Positions 13,060 to 25,269 of a stretch of DNA of 64,000 nt are shown piece after piece; position 1 is the stretch's first letter; every line of letters starts with the position of its first letter. The translations under genes were made by a program, and so were the position numbers. The DNA lies in assembly GCA_000231825.2 (NCBI GenBank), contig JH720301.1, positions 1,598,123 to 1,662,122 of the forward strand. Reading direction: 5' to 3'. The DNA comes from Tetrahymena elliotti 4EA. Taxonomy: Eukaryota; Ciliophora; Oligohymenophorea; Hymenostomatida; Tetrahymenidae. The notes under the pieces are model-generated. The model saw only the letters and a list, made by a program, of their open reading frames with translations, was not told where the DNA came from and did not search any database.

Positions 13060-13579
13060 TTTATAATATCACGTGTAAATCTACTATCTACTGAATATTA
13101 GAAAGTCTATTTTAAATTTATTTGTTCCTTTTTTAGAATTAAAAGCAGCCTAAAATAATTTTAAATTCTATTTATTTATTTTTAAAAAAAGTTCAAAGAA
13201 ATTAAAAATCTTTTGATAATTTTTTATTTAGAGTACTTTTCTTTTTTATAAGCTTTCTCCTTGATCAATTTTAAGAATTAATTTGCATCAAAAAAGTAGT
13301 ATTTTCAGAATTAATTCTTAGCTAGCATTTAGAATTGTTTTTAGCTTATTTTTATTAAATTAGTATTGATATTATTGATAGTTAATTTATTATGATGAGA
13401 CACATTAAGATTATAAACTGATTATTAAATATTTTAAGATAATAATAAAATTAATTAGAACTTTCAAAAAAATTTTAAGAAAGGAAATAAGCACATTTAT
13501 TTGGGATATCGCTTTCAAGAGCTAGCATTAATAAAAATATTTTACATAAAAAAAGCAAATTAATTTTAAAGTAGAAAAA
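13060..13579. promoter_or_regulatory. Divergent intergenic region between cyclin and BuGZ-like genes
   Basis: 520 bp separating two start codons on opposite strands, so it must hold both promoters. The sequence is A/T-rich with no motif I can name; the last 20 bases before the BuGZ start are A-rich, as usual in this window. Confidence 0.45.
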
Positions 13580-14358
13580 ATGGGACGTAAGAAAAGAGAT
13601 TTATCACATTTATTACCCTTTTGCTATTACTGCGATAAAACATTTGAAAATGAAATTATCTTGCATCAACATTAAAAAGCTAGACATTTCACATGTGAAA
13701 AGTGTTAAAAAAAATTTAGTACAGCTGATCTTATTAAGAGTCATTTGCATTAATCTCATAATGAAAACTTACAAAAGTAAATTTCATATATTGTTTTGTT
13801 CATTTTATTAATTTTGAGATATATTGAAAGAATCATCCATCATATTTTTAACTATTTGTTTTTTAACAAATATTAATTAGAGTACCTAACTCTCTCTCAG
13901 ATAGATCCAGTATAGAATTGAAAATATTTGGAATGTAAGGAGTTCCTAGACCTTTTATAGAAGAAAGACAGAAATCTAAAGGTAATAAATAAACAAAAAT
14001 TTTTTAAAGATGCCATATTTATTTAATATCAAAATATAGCTAAAGAATATTGGGATAAGATCATAAGTGAAAAGAACTAAAAATTAAAGAAGGAGTAAAA
14101 ACTTAAAGAAAAGGAGCAAAAGAAAAAACAAAAAGCCATAAAATAACCAATAGAAGTAGAAGAAAAGGTAAATCATATTTAAAATATTTTACTTAAGCTC
14201 AATTAACTATTTTGTGTCAGGTACAAGAATAAGAGAAAAAGGCTGAAGAAAATTTCGACATGACTGGTTTCTCTTTTGGTTTTGGGTTAGATCTTAGAGG
14301 AGGATAAGAAGCTAAGAAAGATAATATTAAGCCAAGCAATGTCTTTGGTTTCGAGTGA
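13580..14358 (+). CDS. BuGZ/ZNF207-like C2H2 zinc-finger protein
   Basis: 187 aa in four exons: 13580-13776, 13881-13981, 14040-14167, 14221-14358. It begins MGRKKRD, as ZNF207 proteins do, then has two Cys2His2 fingers: CYYCDKTFENEIILHQHQKA and CEKCQKKFSTADLIKSHLH. The spacing and the HQKARHF link match the ZNF207/BuGZ family, whose members bind microtubules and spindle-checkpoint proteins. After the fingers comes IELKIFGMQGVP, matching the family's IYGMEGIP segment, then a K/E/Q-rich helix and a short end with GFSFGFG and VFGFE. The animal protein is much longer and carries a GLEBS motif, which I cannot find here. The third exon may begin at 14010 instead, which would make the intron only 28 nt. 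Family call is strong; spindle function is inferred. Confidence 0.85.
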
Positions 14359-14836
14359 TTAAATGGATTATTTTTGATGAAATAACAATATAAAATGATT
14401 AATTAAATTAAATAAAAGAAAGAAATTTATCTTTTGGAAAAACATTTTCAATAAGTTAAAAAAATGGTAAAAAAAATAAAAGATATTTATTTAGTGGTTT
14501 TTAACTCCATCAAACTTGTGTTTATTATTCCTAACTACTTCTATAAAAATATCTTTATTTCATTTAATATTTTATATTCTAACAATTTATTTAGTTTTTT
14601 TGTTAAAGATATGTTGTTTTAGTTTAAGCAACTTAGATATATTAATTGATTAAATAAATATTAGTTAATTGATATCTATTTTTTTATGGTTTTTAATTTA
14701 AATAAAGAAACTGGCAATTATTAATTCAAATATTTAATTATCTAAATTATTGAATTTTTCATTGGTTTTATTTTTGATATACTTAATTGATTTGATTGAT
14801 TGATATTTTAAAATTATTTGAGCCCATAATAAGTAA
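14359..14836. other. AT-rich spacer, no gene seen
   Basis: About 480 bp of A/T-rich sequence between two genes on the same strand; likely 3' end of one and promoter of the next. No coding frame or stable fold noticed. Confidence 0.5.
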
Positions 14837-16812
14837 ATGTCATCAGAAGTTTAAGAGTCTGTTAATATCTAAAATTTATTAAAAATATCTAAGAATTTTT
14901 TATATGAAGATCTACAAATTAAATCTAAGGAGTAGTGGTAATCCATCTTTTTTTAAAACTCTTTTTTAAGGATTTATCAAATATTTTTTTTAATAGGTAA
15001 GAATTGTTAAGATTTTTGTACATAAATAAAATGATATTGCTTGATGATTTAAAGTCTATTGATCATAATATTTTAATATATCCTGTCTCTTTAGAACACT
15101 TTTTGAGAATCATAAGTATATTTTTCATTAATGCAAAGCTTAATCATTGAATTCACATTATTTTACCTTAAATTCTACAAATAGCTTAGAGTTTTAATGA
15201 GAAAGAAATTAAAGATTTAGAAGCTAATCTTTGCTAGTTAATGATTTAAGTGAGATTAATTTTTATTTAAATATCAGCTTTTTACCATATAAAATTTTAA
15301 TCAGATAAATGATTGTAAAAATATGCTTAGCTTTTGGAACACAGGCAAGCTTACTAATCAAGAACTCAAATGTCTTTTGATAATTTTTGAAAAGATACTA
15401 TAGGAATTACAAGTAGAATATTAAGAATTTTTGTCAAGTCAATTTTGAGATATTTATTGATTTTTTCAATAAAGAAAATACAAGATGATTTTGAAGATTA
15501 TAACAGAACTGTATAAAACACAAGAGAAAATGTCTAACAATTAAAAGATGTATTTGAAGATATAGAGGATCATAATACTATAAAGGTTTAAAATACTTTT
15601 GCATTTTTATTAATCTAATTTTTTTAAATAAACAAAAAAAAGACTGCTCATGATTATCAAAAAGAAGATGCTTACTCTATTGGTAAAGAATATCATTAAA
15701 ATAGAACAAGAGATGTTCATTACAGAAATTAGCCTATCAAAATTATTAAAACCTTTGCTAATGGAATAGTGAGATAAATAGGATATGATATTGATTAGGA
15801 TTTTCCAGTTGAAGTTATTAAAATACCAAAGTGATTAATTATAAATTTTATAGATTTCATGTCAATGATTTTTTTAAAATAAACAAAGATTATTTTCAGA
15901 TTTTGAGGTATTAGAGTCGAAATTGAATTCTTTTAATGCATATAAAGAATTGATATTCTCTAAATATTTCCCAAATTATATTGGATTTAATAGTTTTGCT
16001 GATTAACTCTATAATCTTTATTTTATGGAATTTACAAGAGGAAAATCTTTGAAAAAATTACTAATTGAAGGTAAAAATAGGCTTCACCCTGGAATGGGAT
16101 TATTTAGATATTGGATGAGAGAAATATTTCTAGCATTCAAAGACATTCTCCATAAAACTACATATGCACCAGAATTACCAATCACTTTAAAAAGAATCTA
16201 TGTTCATGATAAATTAAAGTAGCCTAAAATTTAACTAAAATAAATTTCAAAATAACTTCTTTTTTATTGCCACATAAATATAGAGTATATATTAAAAACC
16301 TTGAGTTCCCTATTTTGAGAAGAACATCATAGCATTCTCATGAAAAATTAGAAGCTATTTTATTAAGAAATTATGGAATTCTTTTACTGTAAATTTTAGG
16401 ATGTAAGGATTTTATATTATGCTATCAGTATTTTATTTTGAAATTTTGTTTTTAAAAAGTGTAAGAAGATGAGATTGACTAATTAAATAAGTACGTTGAA
16501 TTTAAAAATTTTGTCACTGGTATGTTATTAGCTGAAGAAGATCTTGAATAATACTTTAGTAATTTGTTTGATTTTTGTAAAAAATTAATAATAATTCTTA
16601 TAAAAAAAGAAAAAGAAGTAAAACAGAGATTAACCTTTGAGAACTTACTTTATCACCACTTACTTGATGAATCATACATTCTTGAGGTAATTTTTATACA
16701 TTTAGTAGTTGATTCAAGTTTTTTAAAAAATAAATTTTAGTTGGATGAAATGGAGCTTGTTAATAATTATGAGTATATATTTAATTATGAAGAAAATTAT
16801 GAATTAATTTGA
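14837..16812 (+). CDS. Degenerate protein kinase (probable pseudokinase)
   Basis: About 490 aa in ten exons (14837-14937, 14997-15115, 15185-15249, 15278-15437, 15485-15585, 15643-15830, 15889-16218, 16284-16402, 16460-16686, 16741-16812). The first 150 residues are helical and unrecognised. The second half follows a kinase layout: YFMEFTRGKSLKKLLIEG fits the hinge and helix D, FRYWMREIFLAFKDILHKT helix E, HEKLEAILLRNYGILLLQIL helix F, and LTFENLLYHHLLDE the closing 'LL.HP' helix. Between helices E and F there is no HRD and no DFG; the matching stretch reads YVHDKLKVYIKNLEFP. The glycine loop is not clear either. Catalysis is therefore unlikely and a binding or scaffold role more so. The fourth exon may begin at 15305, giving a 55-nt rather than a 28-nt intron. 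Fold assignment is moderate. Confidence 0.6.
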
Positions 16813-17628
16813 GCAAGGTTATTAAATTGAAAAGTATCTTAAATTAAATATTAATATTATTTTATGTTTGTATGTTTAGAAAACATACAAAAGAATTTTT
16901 AAGGAAAGATTTTAAATTATTACTCTATATAATTTAAAAAAACTAAAATATTTATTTAAATATATGAGAGCTATTGATTTTATAATTACAAAACAATAAA
17001 TATTTAATTTGGTGAGATAGAACTTTTTGGATAATTAAAGTGCATTTTAATTCATTAAAAAATGATGAACATAATTTTAAGTTAAAAATTAAAATAAATT
17101 TAAAATAAAAAAATTTGAAAGTTTGCTTGTTAAATAAGAAAAAGTTTTTTTAAAGAAGGATTTGAAATAATAACCATATATTAATTTATGTATTATTATA
17201 TTTACATAGATAACTATCTAAAAGATATTAATAAGATTTATAAAAATTATATGAACATTATTAATCTAATTTATTATTATTATTTTTTGGTTTTGTTGTT
17301 AATTAAATTTGTTCCAAATTATCTATCTATTATTAAATGAATACTTTAATTGATAACTTTTCTTACTTCAAATTATTTTTTAATAAAACCAAAGAAGATA
17401 AAATGAATTTGATAAGTTTATTTTTGCATTTTGATGTTCGGGAACATTGATTGCGGTATAGTATTAATAAGAGATAAAAGTTAATATAGAATTAAGAAGG
17501 TTTATTTAAGAATGAGTTATTATTTAAATATAATTTAAATTAGTCTAAATTGATTGTTTATTATTATTTATGTTATTTAAGTTATTAATTATTTATTCTA
17601 TTTAACAAGATTTAAATATTTTTCGGTT
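16813..17628. other. AT-rich spacer between convergent genes
   Basis: 816 bp joining the 3' ends of the pseudokinase (+) and FAM13-like (-) genes. Extremely A/T-rich; nothing else seen. Confidence 0.5.
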
Positions 17629-19608
17629 TCAAGCAATTGGTTACTATTATAACATTTATTCCAATTTAATTATTTCTTTTTTGATATCTTTGTATTCTTT
17701 ATATTCGTTTTCAACAGGTAAGATGTCTCTGTGGTATTTTATTTTTCTGTTATGAGTACGATAAAAATCGTCTTGGTACACCTAAAGCTACTCTCTTAAT
17801 TAAACTCTCTTTCTCTTCATCAAGTTTATTTTTTGCTCTATCATTTTTTGTTATTCTTTTATATTGAGATTATTATTAGTATTACTGATTTAATTATTCA
17901 TTCCATTTATTTAAAGGGACTACTAAGAACCAAGATGTTGCAATTATTGTTAAATGAGCCCATTATTAAAATTCTCTTTTTGCTCTTATACTATATTCAT
18001 AATATCTTTAAAGGAGTTTTTGTCAATCATATCTTTATTTGTTTTACGAACATCTCTGTTTTGAGTTATTCCTACTCTCTACTATTAGTTAGAAACTTAA
18101 AGAATCTTAGAGTTTACACCACCATTTAGACTTGTATTTAGGCTGTTTAGATTTTACTTATGATTTTAATTTTGATTATGAATGTCAAATGAATCATTGT
18201 GGCTTGTTTGGTGGCTATTTATTCCTAATTAGATAGAAGTTTAAGCAGATGAAGGTACAGAAGTCGAAACAATATTCTAGTTATTCTTCAAACCTTAATT
18301 GATTGATTGATTTTGTTACGATGAAGAAATGTGTACAGATTAAACTTTATTTTCATTTTAACCCTTAGACAAAGCCTATTTAAGTCCCTTATAATAAACA
18401 TAAAGAGGTCTCATAGGTTCTTTTTAGTTGCGAGTAGGCTGAATATTGAAATAATTTTCAAATGCTTGGTCATATAACTTCAATTCGTTTTTAACTCTCT
18501 TTTTTTCTGTTTGCAATTAATCATAGCTCATTTCTTTTATGAGTCTTTAGGTAATTCTTTAATTATCTAACCCCAATCTCTTCATAGATTCCTCTAATTT
18601 CTTTGGTGCTTCAATTCTTATCCATTCCTCTTCAGGAGTAAGCTAGCTATTTTCAGCTATTTAATTTTTATTTTAATTGGTGAAGTTGTTGATTAGAATA
18701 CCATTTTATTTAGTATTGTTTCCTACCAACTAATAATTCTAATTATTTGCAACATTTTAAATCAAATTATTCTATTACAATATTTGTTATTGTGAATATT
18801 AAAGACTTTAGTTTACTACATTATGTTAGTGATATTAATGCTAATTGTAATGAGAATTATTGCTGTTAATATTGTTAATATTTGAATTTTATCCTAATAT
18901 ATTGTTATTCATTTACCCATTTAAAAGGTTTTAGCTGTTTTACTAGGAATATTGTTATTATTGTCCACCTCCAACAAAGTTATTTACAAATTATCCATGA
19001 CTGCCTCTGAGACTATTAGTACTATCTCTAAATACATTTTAGCCTGAATGAATTAAAGATTCGTTAGTATTTGAGTTTTTGATGTTGTTGAAAGAAGAAT
19101 TCAATGAAGAGTTTACTCCTCCTCCACCACCTCGCTGAATACTATCTTTACTAATATTCAATTAATTTGTGCTTTAGTCTAGTAGAGAACTCTAAATTGA
19201 AGAATTTAATGACATTGAGACTAATTTTTTATTTTCAATTCCTGTTCCTATCAATTAATTTCCGTTTGCGTTACCAAAGCTATTGTTTGGTTGCAAGCTT
19301 GATTACTAAGTAATTTACTTGCTAATTGGCTACTGTTACTTTAATTACTATCCAACCAAATTATGTGAAAGCTAGTTGGGCTATAAAACTTTCATTTATG
19401 GCTATATAACTCCTGCGGACTCACCAGTAACTGGTTATCCAGCATTCTAAGATGATCTGATTAAATTTTAATTTTTACCGTTGATAGAAATATTATTAAA
19501 CTGATTTCTCAAAGTGGAAGTTGAAGAAAAGATATTATATTTGTTGGTATGACTAAAAAAATCTCCAACTGTTGTACTAAATATTTCATTCAAGATATCT
19601 AATTCCAT
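17629..19608 (-). CDS. FAM13-like protein without RhoGAP domain
   Basis: 659 aa, one exon, stop TGA. Residues 1-300 are N/S/Q-rich. Around residue 320-410 comes a conserved block: EEEWIRIEAPKKLEESMKR, then a K/R-rich helix and YDQAFENYFNIQPTR with KEPMRPLYVYYKGLKQ, the same order as the FAM13 family's '.FE...GR..T..E...+PLY..Y+..K'. The last 45 residues hold DDFYRTHNRKIKYHRD and YKEYKDIKKEIIKLE, matching the family's C-terminal segment where LP.. EYKEYK precedes the end. Vertebrate FAM13A also has an N-terminal RhoGAP domain; none is present here. The frame stays open without ATG for about 80 codons above the chosen start, so a 5' exon is possible. Molecular function of the shared segment is not established. 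Confidence 0.75.
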
Positions 19609-21103
19609 CTTTTTATACTTAGATAAAGTTTTTAAATCCTTTTTTGCTTTGTTTAATGTTCTGCAGAATGAAATAATATCTGTATTTTTTTGTTGTTAAA
19701 GGAATTAAAAAGTGCGTGTTTATTTATTTATTAATTTCTTTTCTGTTTGATTTCCTCTATCTTTTCTATTTGATTTCAAAGAAATTTAATCGTTTAATCT
19801 TCAGTGCTATTGATAAATAAATAGATAGATAATTCTTAACAATTAAATTATTTTTTCGAATTCAATTCAATTAAATAAATTCCTTTTTTTCCTTCATTTG
19901 TTAATTTGCTTTTTTGTTTGTTTGCTTGCTCATAAATAGCAATTAAAATTGAAAAAAGCTTTATTTCCATAACTATCAAGTATTGACCATGCTTTTTGTG
20001 TGATAGCTTAATAATTCTAAAAATTTTCATTTTCATTTTGAAATTAAATAAATAGTTAAAATAAATAAAGTTGTTAAAAATTTTCATTCAAAGTAGAAAA
20101 GATAGTAGGTAGATTCACTCATGAACTTAATGCTATTTTCAAATGTCAACTAATTTAGTAATATTTTATTTTGCTTAAAACAATTTAAATAATTAAATTC
20201 ATAAATAATAATTATCTAATAAAATAATTTAACAATCTAATGATACCAAATTAATATTTTCAAATAATTTTGCCAAAGTGAATTTTTTTCTAAAATTTGT
20301 GATCCTTAATTATTCAAAATTTAAATGGATAATTTGTGATAAAGATAGGATTGATTTTATATATTCAAAACTTATTTTTGATTGACACAGAAATTATTAA
20401 AAAACTGCAAATATTTTCAAATTGTTTATTAATCAAAATTTACATTTGTAAATTAAAATTTATTTTATTTTCAGTACTATTTAAGTTTTGCCAAATTAAA
20501 TTTAATATTTTTTTAAAGCTTTAAATTTTATTTATAAAATTTTAATTCAATTAGTCCTGCCATATTTTTCTATGACTCATAATTGTAAAAATTAATTTGC
20601 CTTTGTTATTTTGAATTTGCAAATCTGAGTTTTTAAATGATTGAAATCAACTATTTTTTTATGGTCCTCAAATTAATTAATGCAAACAACTAATATCTTA
20701 CTTTGAGCAAATATTTATTTTTCATCATATTCAAATTTGATAATAATTTAATTTGTTAGATATTTTTGAATCTAATATTCCTTTTTACTTCTACATTTAT
20801 TTTTTAAAAGAATTTTTAAATATTTTTATATGAAAAAAAAATAATATAAAATTAATACAATCCAATTTTTATTTAAGGTATTTATAATTTTGAAAAGAGA
20901 TAAAGGTAAATAGCATCAAAAATAATTATTATTTGAAAACAAAATTTTTATTGGCTGCAAATAAATTTGATTTTATGTATTTGATTTACTTCCAATTTTT
21001 CTTAGTACTTCTACAATGAATAATTTTTAGAATTAAAATGATAATTTTTGAACACAAAAATATCCCATTTTCAACTTGATTCTAAAATATCATTAAAAAG
21101 AGA
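19609..21103. other. AT-rich spacer, no gene seen
   Basis: 1.5 kb. The first 240 bp next to the FAM13-like start keep an open minus-strand frame up to a TGA near 19817 but lack an ATG, so they may be 5' leader. The rest is A/T-rich without a frame I would defend. Confidence 0.45.
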
Positions 21104-21602
21104 ATGGATTAAGGCTAAGAAACTGAATTTATAAATATTTTCAATAATAGAAGAATAATTTATCAAATAGCTGACTTGAAAAAAACATGTAATTGTTTAA
21201 ATGTATGAATAATTTAGAGAAATTAGATTTAGAAAAAAGATTAGATGTCAATATCAGAAATATGTAAATATTTTATTTTGTAGAGATAAATAACCAATAA
21301 TATTAATTTTATTATTAAATGCTGGAGAAATGCAATTATTATTAGACTTTTAATTAAGAATTTGTAATTTAAAGCAATTTTATTAGCCTTATAGATATAA
21401 TGATAATTAGTAAATATTTATTTAAGCTGATGCCGAAGGAGGAGTTCATTCAAATTGCTTTTTTCTATTAGTATTTTATTCTGCACAAAAAGTATTAATT
21501 TATTTATTATTATGTACTGCCAACTAATATTCCTTTTACTAAATCAAATAACTTAAACCTAATTTAGCTAATTCATTTATATAAATATTGAAAGAAGTAT
21601 GA
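21104..21602 (+). CDS. Small ankyrin-repeat-like protein, splicing uncertain
   Basis: Starts MDQGQETEFINIFNNRR. If two very short gaps are removed (21189-21217, 29 nt; 21264-21283, 20 nt; both GT..AG), the frame reads on as LDVNIRNIDKQPIILILLL then NAGEMQLLLDF and ADAEGGVHSNCFFLLVFYSA, ending at TGA 21600-21602; about 150 aa. The pattern 'DVN..N..K.P..LILLLNAGEMQLLL' is that of ankyrin helices. Either these are ultra-short introns or the locus carries frameshifts and is a relic. It lies just downstream of the PNO1 gene on the other strand, tail to tail. A competing frame in the last 300 bp is also open, so the model is tentative. Confidence 0.4.
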
Positions 21603-21633
21603 GCTACTCAAGTATTTGTTAAACTAACCTTAT

Positions 21634-22689
21634 TCAAAACTTTTCTAAGTATCTCTTAGCGATGAATTTAAGTTGAGAATAAACTTTACCAGGTGGGCTA
21701 CCTAAAATCAAAGAGCAGATAGCTTCTCTAGCGCATTTTATATTACTGAATGAACCTATTTTAAAATTAAATTCAAGTTAATTCTATTAATTCAAATGCA
21801 TATGCTTAAATTATACCTAATATGTGAATCTTTTTATCAGCAACAACAATTCTTGTTCTTGATGCATTCTCTATCGCAAATTTGGTTTTACCTTTTTCAC
21901 CAGTAATTCTACCAATAGCACGAGATAAGTTATCACCACTTAAATTTTTAACTTTTTTTTAAAAGTAATAAATAAATTAAGTTTTACAATATTTAAAAAT
22001 TAATTTATTCAAATGTTGTTAATCATTCTTTTTATGCTTAAATGGATACTAAATATGAGAAATATTTACCATCTTTAATTTCAAAGGATTCAATATATAA
22101 ATCATCTAATCTAAGTAAAGCAATAGCATCATTTAATTCGAAACCAAGCATGAAAGATTTCAAGAAATCAGCAGTTCTTTAGACTGCAGAGGCTTCAGGT
22201 GTGTGTTCAGATGATTTAATTTCAACGGCTTTCTTCTTGGTGTTCATTCTGATTTATAATTTCATATTTTCAACAACTGTAGTGACAATCTTTTCCCAGT
22301 TTTATCTCAATGGAGTTAATCTGTGAGGAGGAACTGGAATTCTTCTCATTTCATTCTTTTTACTCTATTAATTAATAAAAAAGACACATTTAATACACAG
22401 TTAGCAATATGGCATGTGATAAAAGTTTAAGTTTCAGTATAAATTAGCATTTTTTTATTTTTTTGTAAAAATTGATCTTTTTGTTTTTTGATGGTGTAAT
22501 TAATTCGGTATTTTAATAACTATTATAAACAAGTCAAATGATAGTTACTCCTTCTTCAGGTTTTTCAAAATCAATGTCCTTAGCGAACTCATCAATCTTT
22601 TCTAAAACGATATCTTATTCTTCAATCTTATCGAATTCTTGGTCTAATTCTTCGTTTTAATCGAATTGAACTTCTTCTTAATTATCCAT
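21634..22689 (-). CDS. PNO1: PNO1/Dim2/Rrp20 ribosome-assembly KH protein
   Basis: 230 aa in four exons (22689-22549, 22364-22070, 21951-21817, 21755-21634). PNO1 binds 20S pre-rRNA in the nucleolus and cytoplasm and works with the nuclease NOB1 to finish the small ribosomal subunit. After an acidic N-terminus of about 50 residues comes MRRIPVPPHRLTPLRQNWEK, which is diagnostic for the family. A divergent first KH domain follows. The second KH domain contains LSRAIGRITGEKGKTKFAIE, with the GEKGKTK loop in place of GxxG, then ASRTRIVVADKKIHILGSF. The end is SPPGKVYSQLKFIAKRYLEK, again as in PNO1. Length is close to the usual 240-270. This is an essential gene, so it serves as a good marker that this is expressed nuclear DNA. 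Confidence 0.95.
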
Positions 22690-23688
22690 TTTGAGCTAGT
22701 ATTTCCTTTAATAAATAGTTGTTTGTTTGTTATTATGTTTTTTAATAAATATTCTTATACTCTATCTTATCAAAATTTTTACTATTTTTACTTTATCATA
22801 TATTAGCCCTACCTTTATATTTATTAATTTTGAACTTTAATGGTTTTTTTTATCATTGGATAATGATAAAATCTTATAATTTTTTCTTTGCAAAATCTTA
22901 AATTTAACTTTTTGTTTTCATTTCATTCAATATGCTTATTTTTCATTTTCAGCTTCATAATTAATCTACTTTATCAGAGACCCTTTAATCTATCAGTAAA
23001 TCCATAAAATAAAATTACAAAATTGTAAATGAATTTATGATAAAAAATGGTAAATTTTTTTTATTTTATATTTTCTTTTGTTTGAATATTTTATTTGAAA
23101 TTACCTAAGAAAAGAAATAAACAGTATAACAACTAATTAAATTATTCTATTAATAATATTATATTAATCATAAAGAATCTGCAGAAATAGTATTATTTAA
23201 ATGAAATAAAATCAAAAAACAAATAATAATGAAATCAAGAAATAATTAATTTAAAGTTTAGATATTTGATTATTGAATGCATTTGCTTTTGATGAGATAA
23301 TAAATAGATGTTAAATTAGATTGATGTTTTTAAAAATAAATATGGTTGATTAAGTCTAAATTAGATAGCCTGAAATGATTAAATTCTTTTTTATTCTTTT
23401 AAACTATTTGTATGTTCAATCATAAAATAAAGAAATAATTTCTTTTAAATTTTTAGAAAAGTATAAGCTGAAGAATTCTATACAAAATCTAAAATGGTTA
23501 AATCTATATCAAATTTATATTCTTTTCCTAATAATTTCTAAAAATTCTCAAAAGAGAAAAAATGTTTAGAAATGCATAAGAATTTGAGAAACTCATAAAT
23601 AGCTTAGCTTTATTATTTTATAAAATTGTGTAATTATTTTTTAGATAAAAGAATAAATAGAGAAATATAGAAGCTTTTTATATCACAC
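22690..23688. promoter_or_regulatory. Divergent region between PNO1 and transporter genes
   Basis: 1 kb between two start codons on opposite strands. The stretch from about 23430 keeps a plus-strand frame open into the transporter and has another ATG at 23494, so part of it may be coding. No specific regulatory motif recognised. Confidence 0.4.
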
Positions 23689-25269
23689 ATGAAGAGCTCA
23701 GAGAACTAAAATCCTCAGTAGGAATTAAGTGATGAGAATAAGTAAGTCATGATAGTCAATGATATTATTGAAAAAAAAGTAGGGTTTGGATGGTTTTAAA
23801 AGAGATCTCTACTAATTTTAAGCTGTATTGACTTAAATGATGGCTGTGAATACATAATCATCTCAATTGTGTTACCTCTAATTAGAGAAGAATGGAATAA
23901 CAAATCACTTGAATCTAATCCAGATCACTAACATTCTGATTCTATTAACTAGAGCACTTTTAAATGGCTTACAACTGTAGTTTTTATTGGAATGTTTATA
24001 GGCTCATTAATAACAGGATACTTCTCCGATAAATATGGAAGAAAAAAAGTTATTACTTTTTGCTCTCTTCTTTACAGTGTGATATGTTTCTACTCTTTAG
24101 TTATCACACAACTTTATGAGATTTTCATTCAAAGATTCTTGCAAGGATTAATTTTTTCAGTTACTCTACCTTTATCAACTACCATGTTTACAGAAATATC
24201 TCCTATAAAATACAGAGGTGTTGGAGTAATGTTCATAAATGTCGGAATTACTATAGGGTTGTTATTTGGTATCTTGTTGAGCTGGATCATTTTAGATGAC
24301 ATCAATCATGGAAATTGGAGATTGTTGACAGCCGCATAATCTATATAAGGAATAGTCGTATTTGTAGGAACTTATTTTTTTATGCTTGAATCCCCAAGAT
24401 ATTTAATGTTAAGTAACTAAATACAAGAAGGTATTAATGTACTAAATTAAATGATTTGCATCAATAAAGAAATAAATTTACCAAATAATACTTCTATGCA
24501 AGCCCTTTAAAATATAAACTAAGCACTCATCATTCAAAACGAAGATTTAATTTCTGATCAATAACAAAATTAGCTAATTAATTTATCAAAAAATATAAAT
24601 CATGATGGTGGTGAAAATTTGGATATTGCTGCATTTTTGAAAAAAATATATTCTATTTTCAACGAAAAGAATAGAAGACTCACCATATTCCTAATGCTCC
24701 AATATCTTTTCACAGGTTTTGTTGCTTTTGGCTAAATTCTGGTTCTTCCGATGATTTTCTAAGAGCAATAAAAGAAAAATTTTTTAAGTTTATTTGTCAG
24801 TTTCCTAGGTGAGATACCATCCTATTTAATCTTTTACTTTGTCTTCAATCATGAAGGTTAAACTCGTAAAAATTCTATGATTATTTCTTGGCTAACATCT
24901 GGAATTTTTAATTTATTATTTTATTTTAAAATTTAAATGTCTTTAACCTTATTTATTGCAAGAATGGCTTAACGTTGTTGCTATATTTTACAGTATTTAT
25001 ATTGCAACGAAGCTTATAACACTCATCTTAGAACTACAGGTCTTGGTTTAATGAATATGTCTGCAAGAATTGGATTAATTATCATGCCATTTATTGTTCT
25101 AGAAATTGTATCTTACTCTCCTATTGCTAGCTTCTTTTTATTTGCAATGATATGCTTTTGTGTCTCACTATTTTGTTACTTGCTTCCTTTTGACACAGCA
25201 AAGATGAGACTAGATGAATAAAATTTGGTTGCTTAAGAAGAGAAATTGGAAGATGTAGTATACAGTTGA
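23689..25269 (+). CDS. Major facilitator transporter (SLC22/SV2/sugar-porter type)
   Basis: 526 aa, one exon. Membrane carrier moving a small organic solute. Twelve hydrophobic spans can be traced. After the second comes GYFSDKYGRKKVI, the family's cytoplasmic loop motif between spans 2 and 3. RFLQGLIFSVTLPLSTTMFTE and EISPIKYRGVGVM match spans 4-5 and the loop between them, and LESPRYLML the end of span 6, as in SLC22 and sugar porters. A polar loop of roughly 90 residues joins the two halves, and the second half has NEAYNTHLRTTGLGLMN, the repeat of the span 4-5 pattern. The substrate cannot be predicted. The same frame stays open upstream to an ATG at 23494, which would add 65 residues; the nearer start is chosen because the added part looks like non-coding sequence with intron-like A/T runs. 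Confidence 0.88.

Noticed and set aside
17833..18129. Plus-strand hydrophobic frame of 98 codons
   Set aside because: Antisense of the FAM13-like gene.
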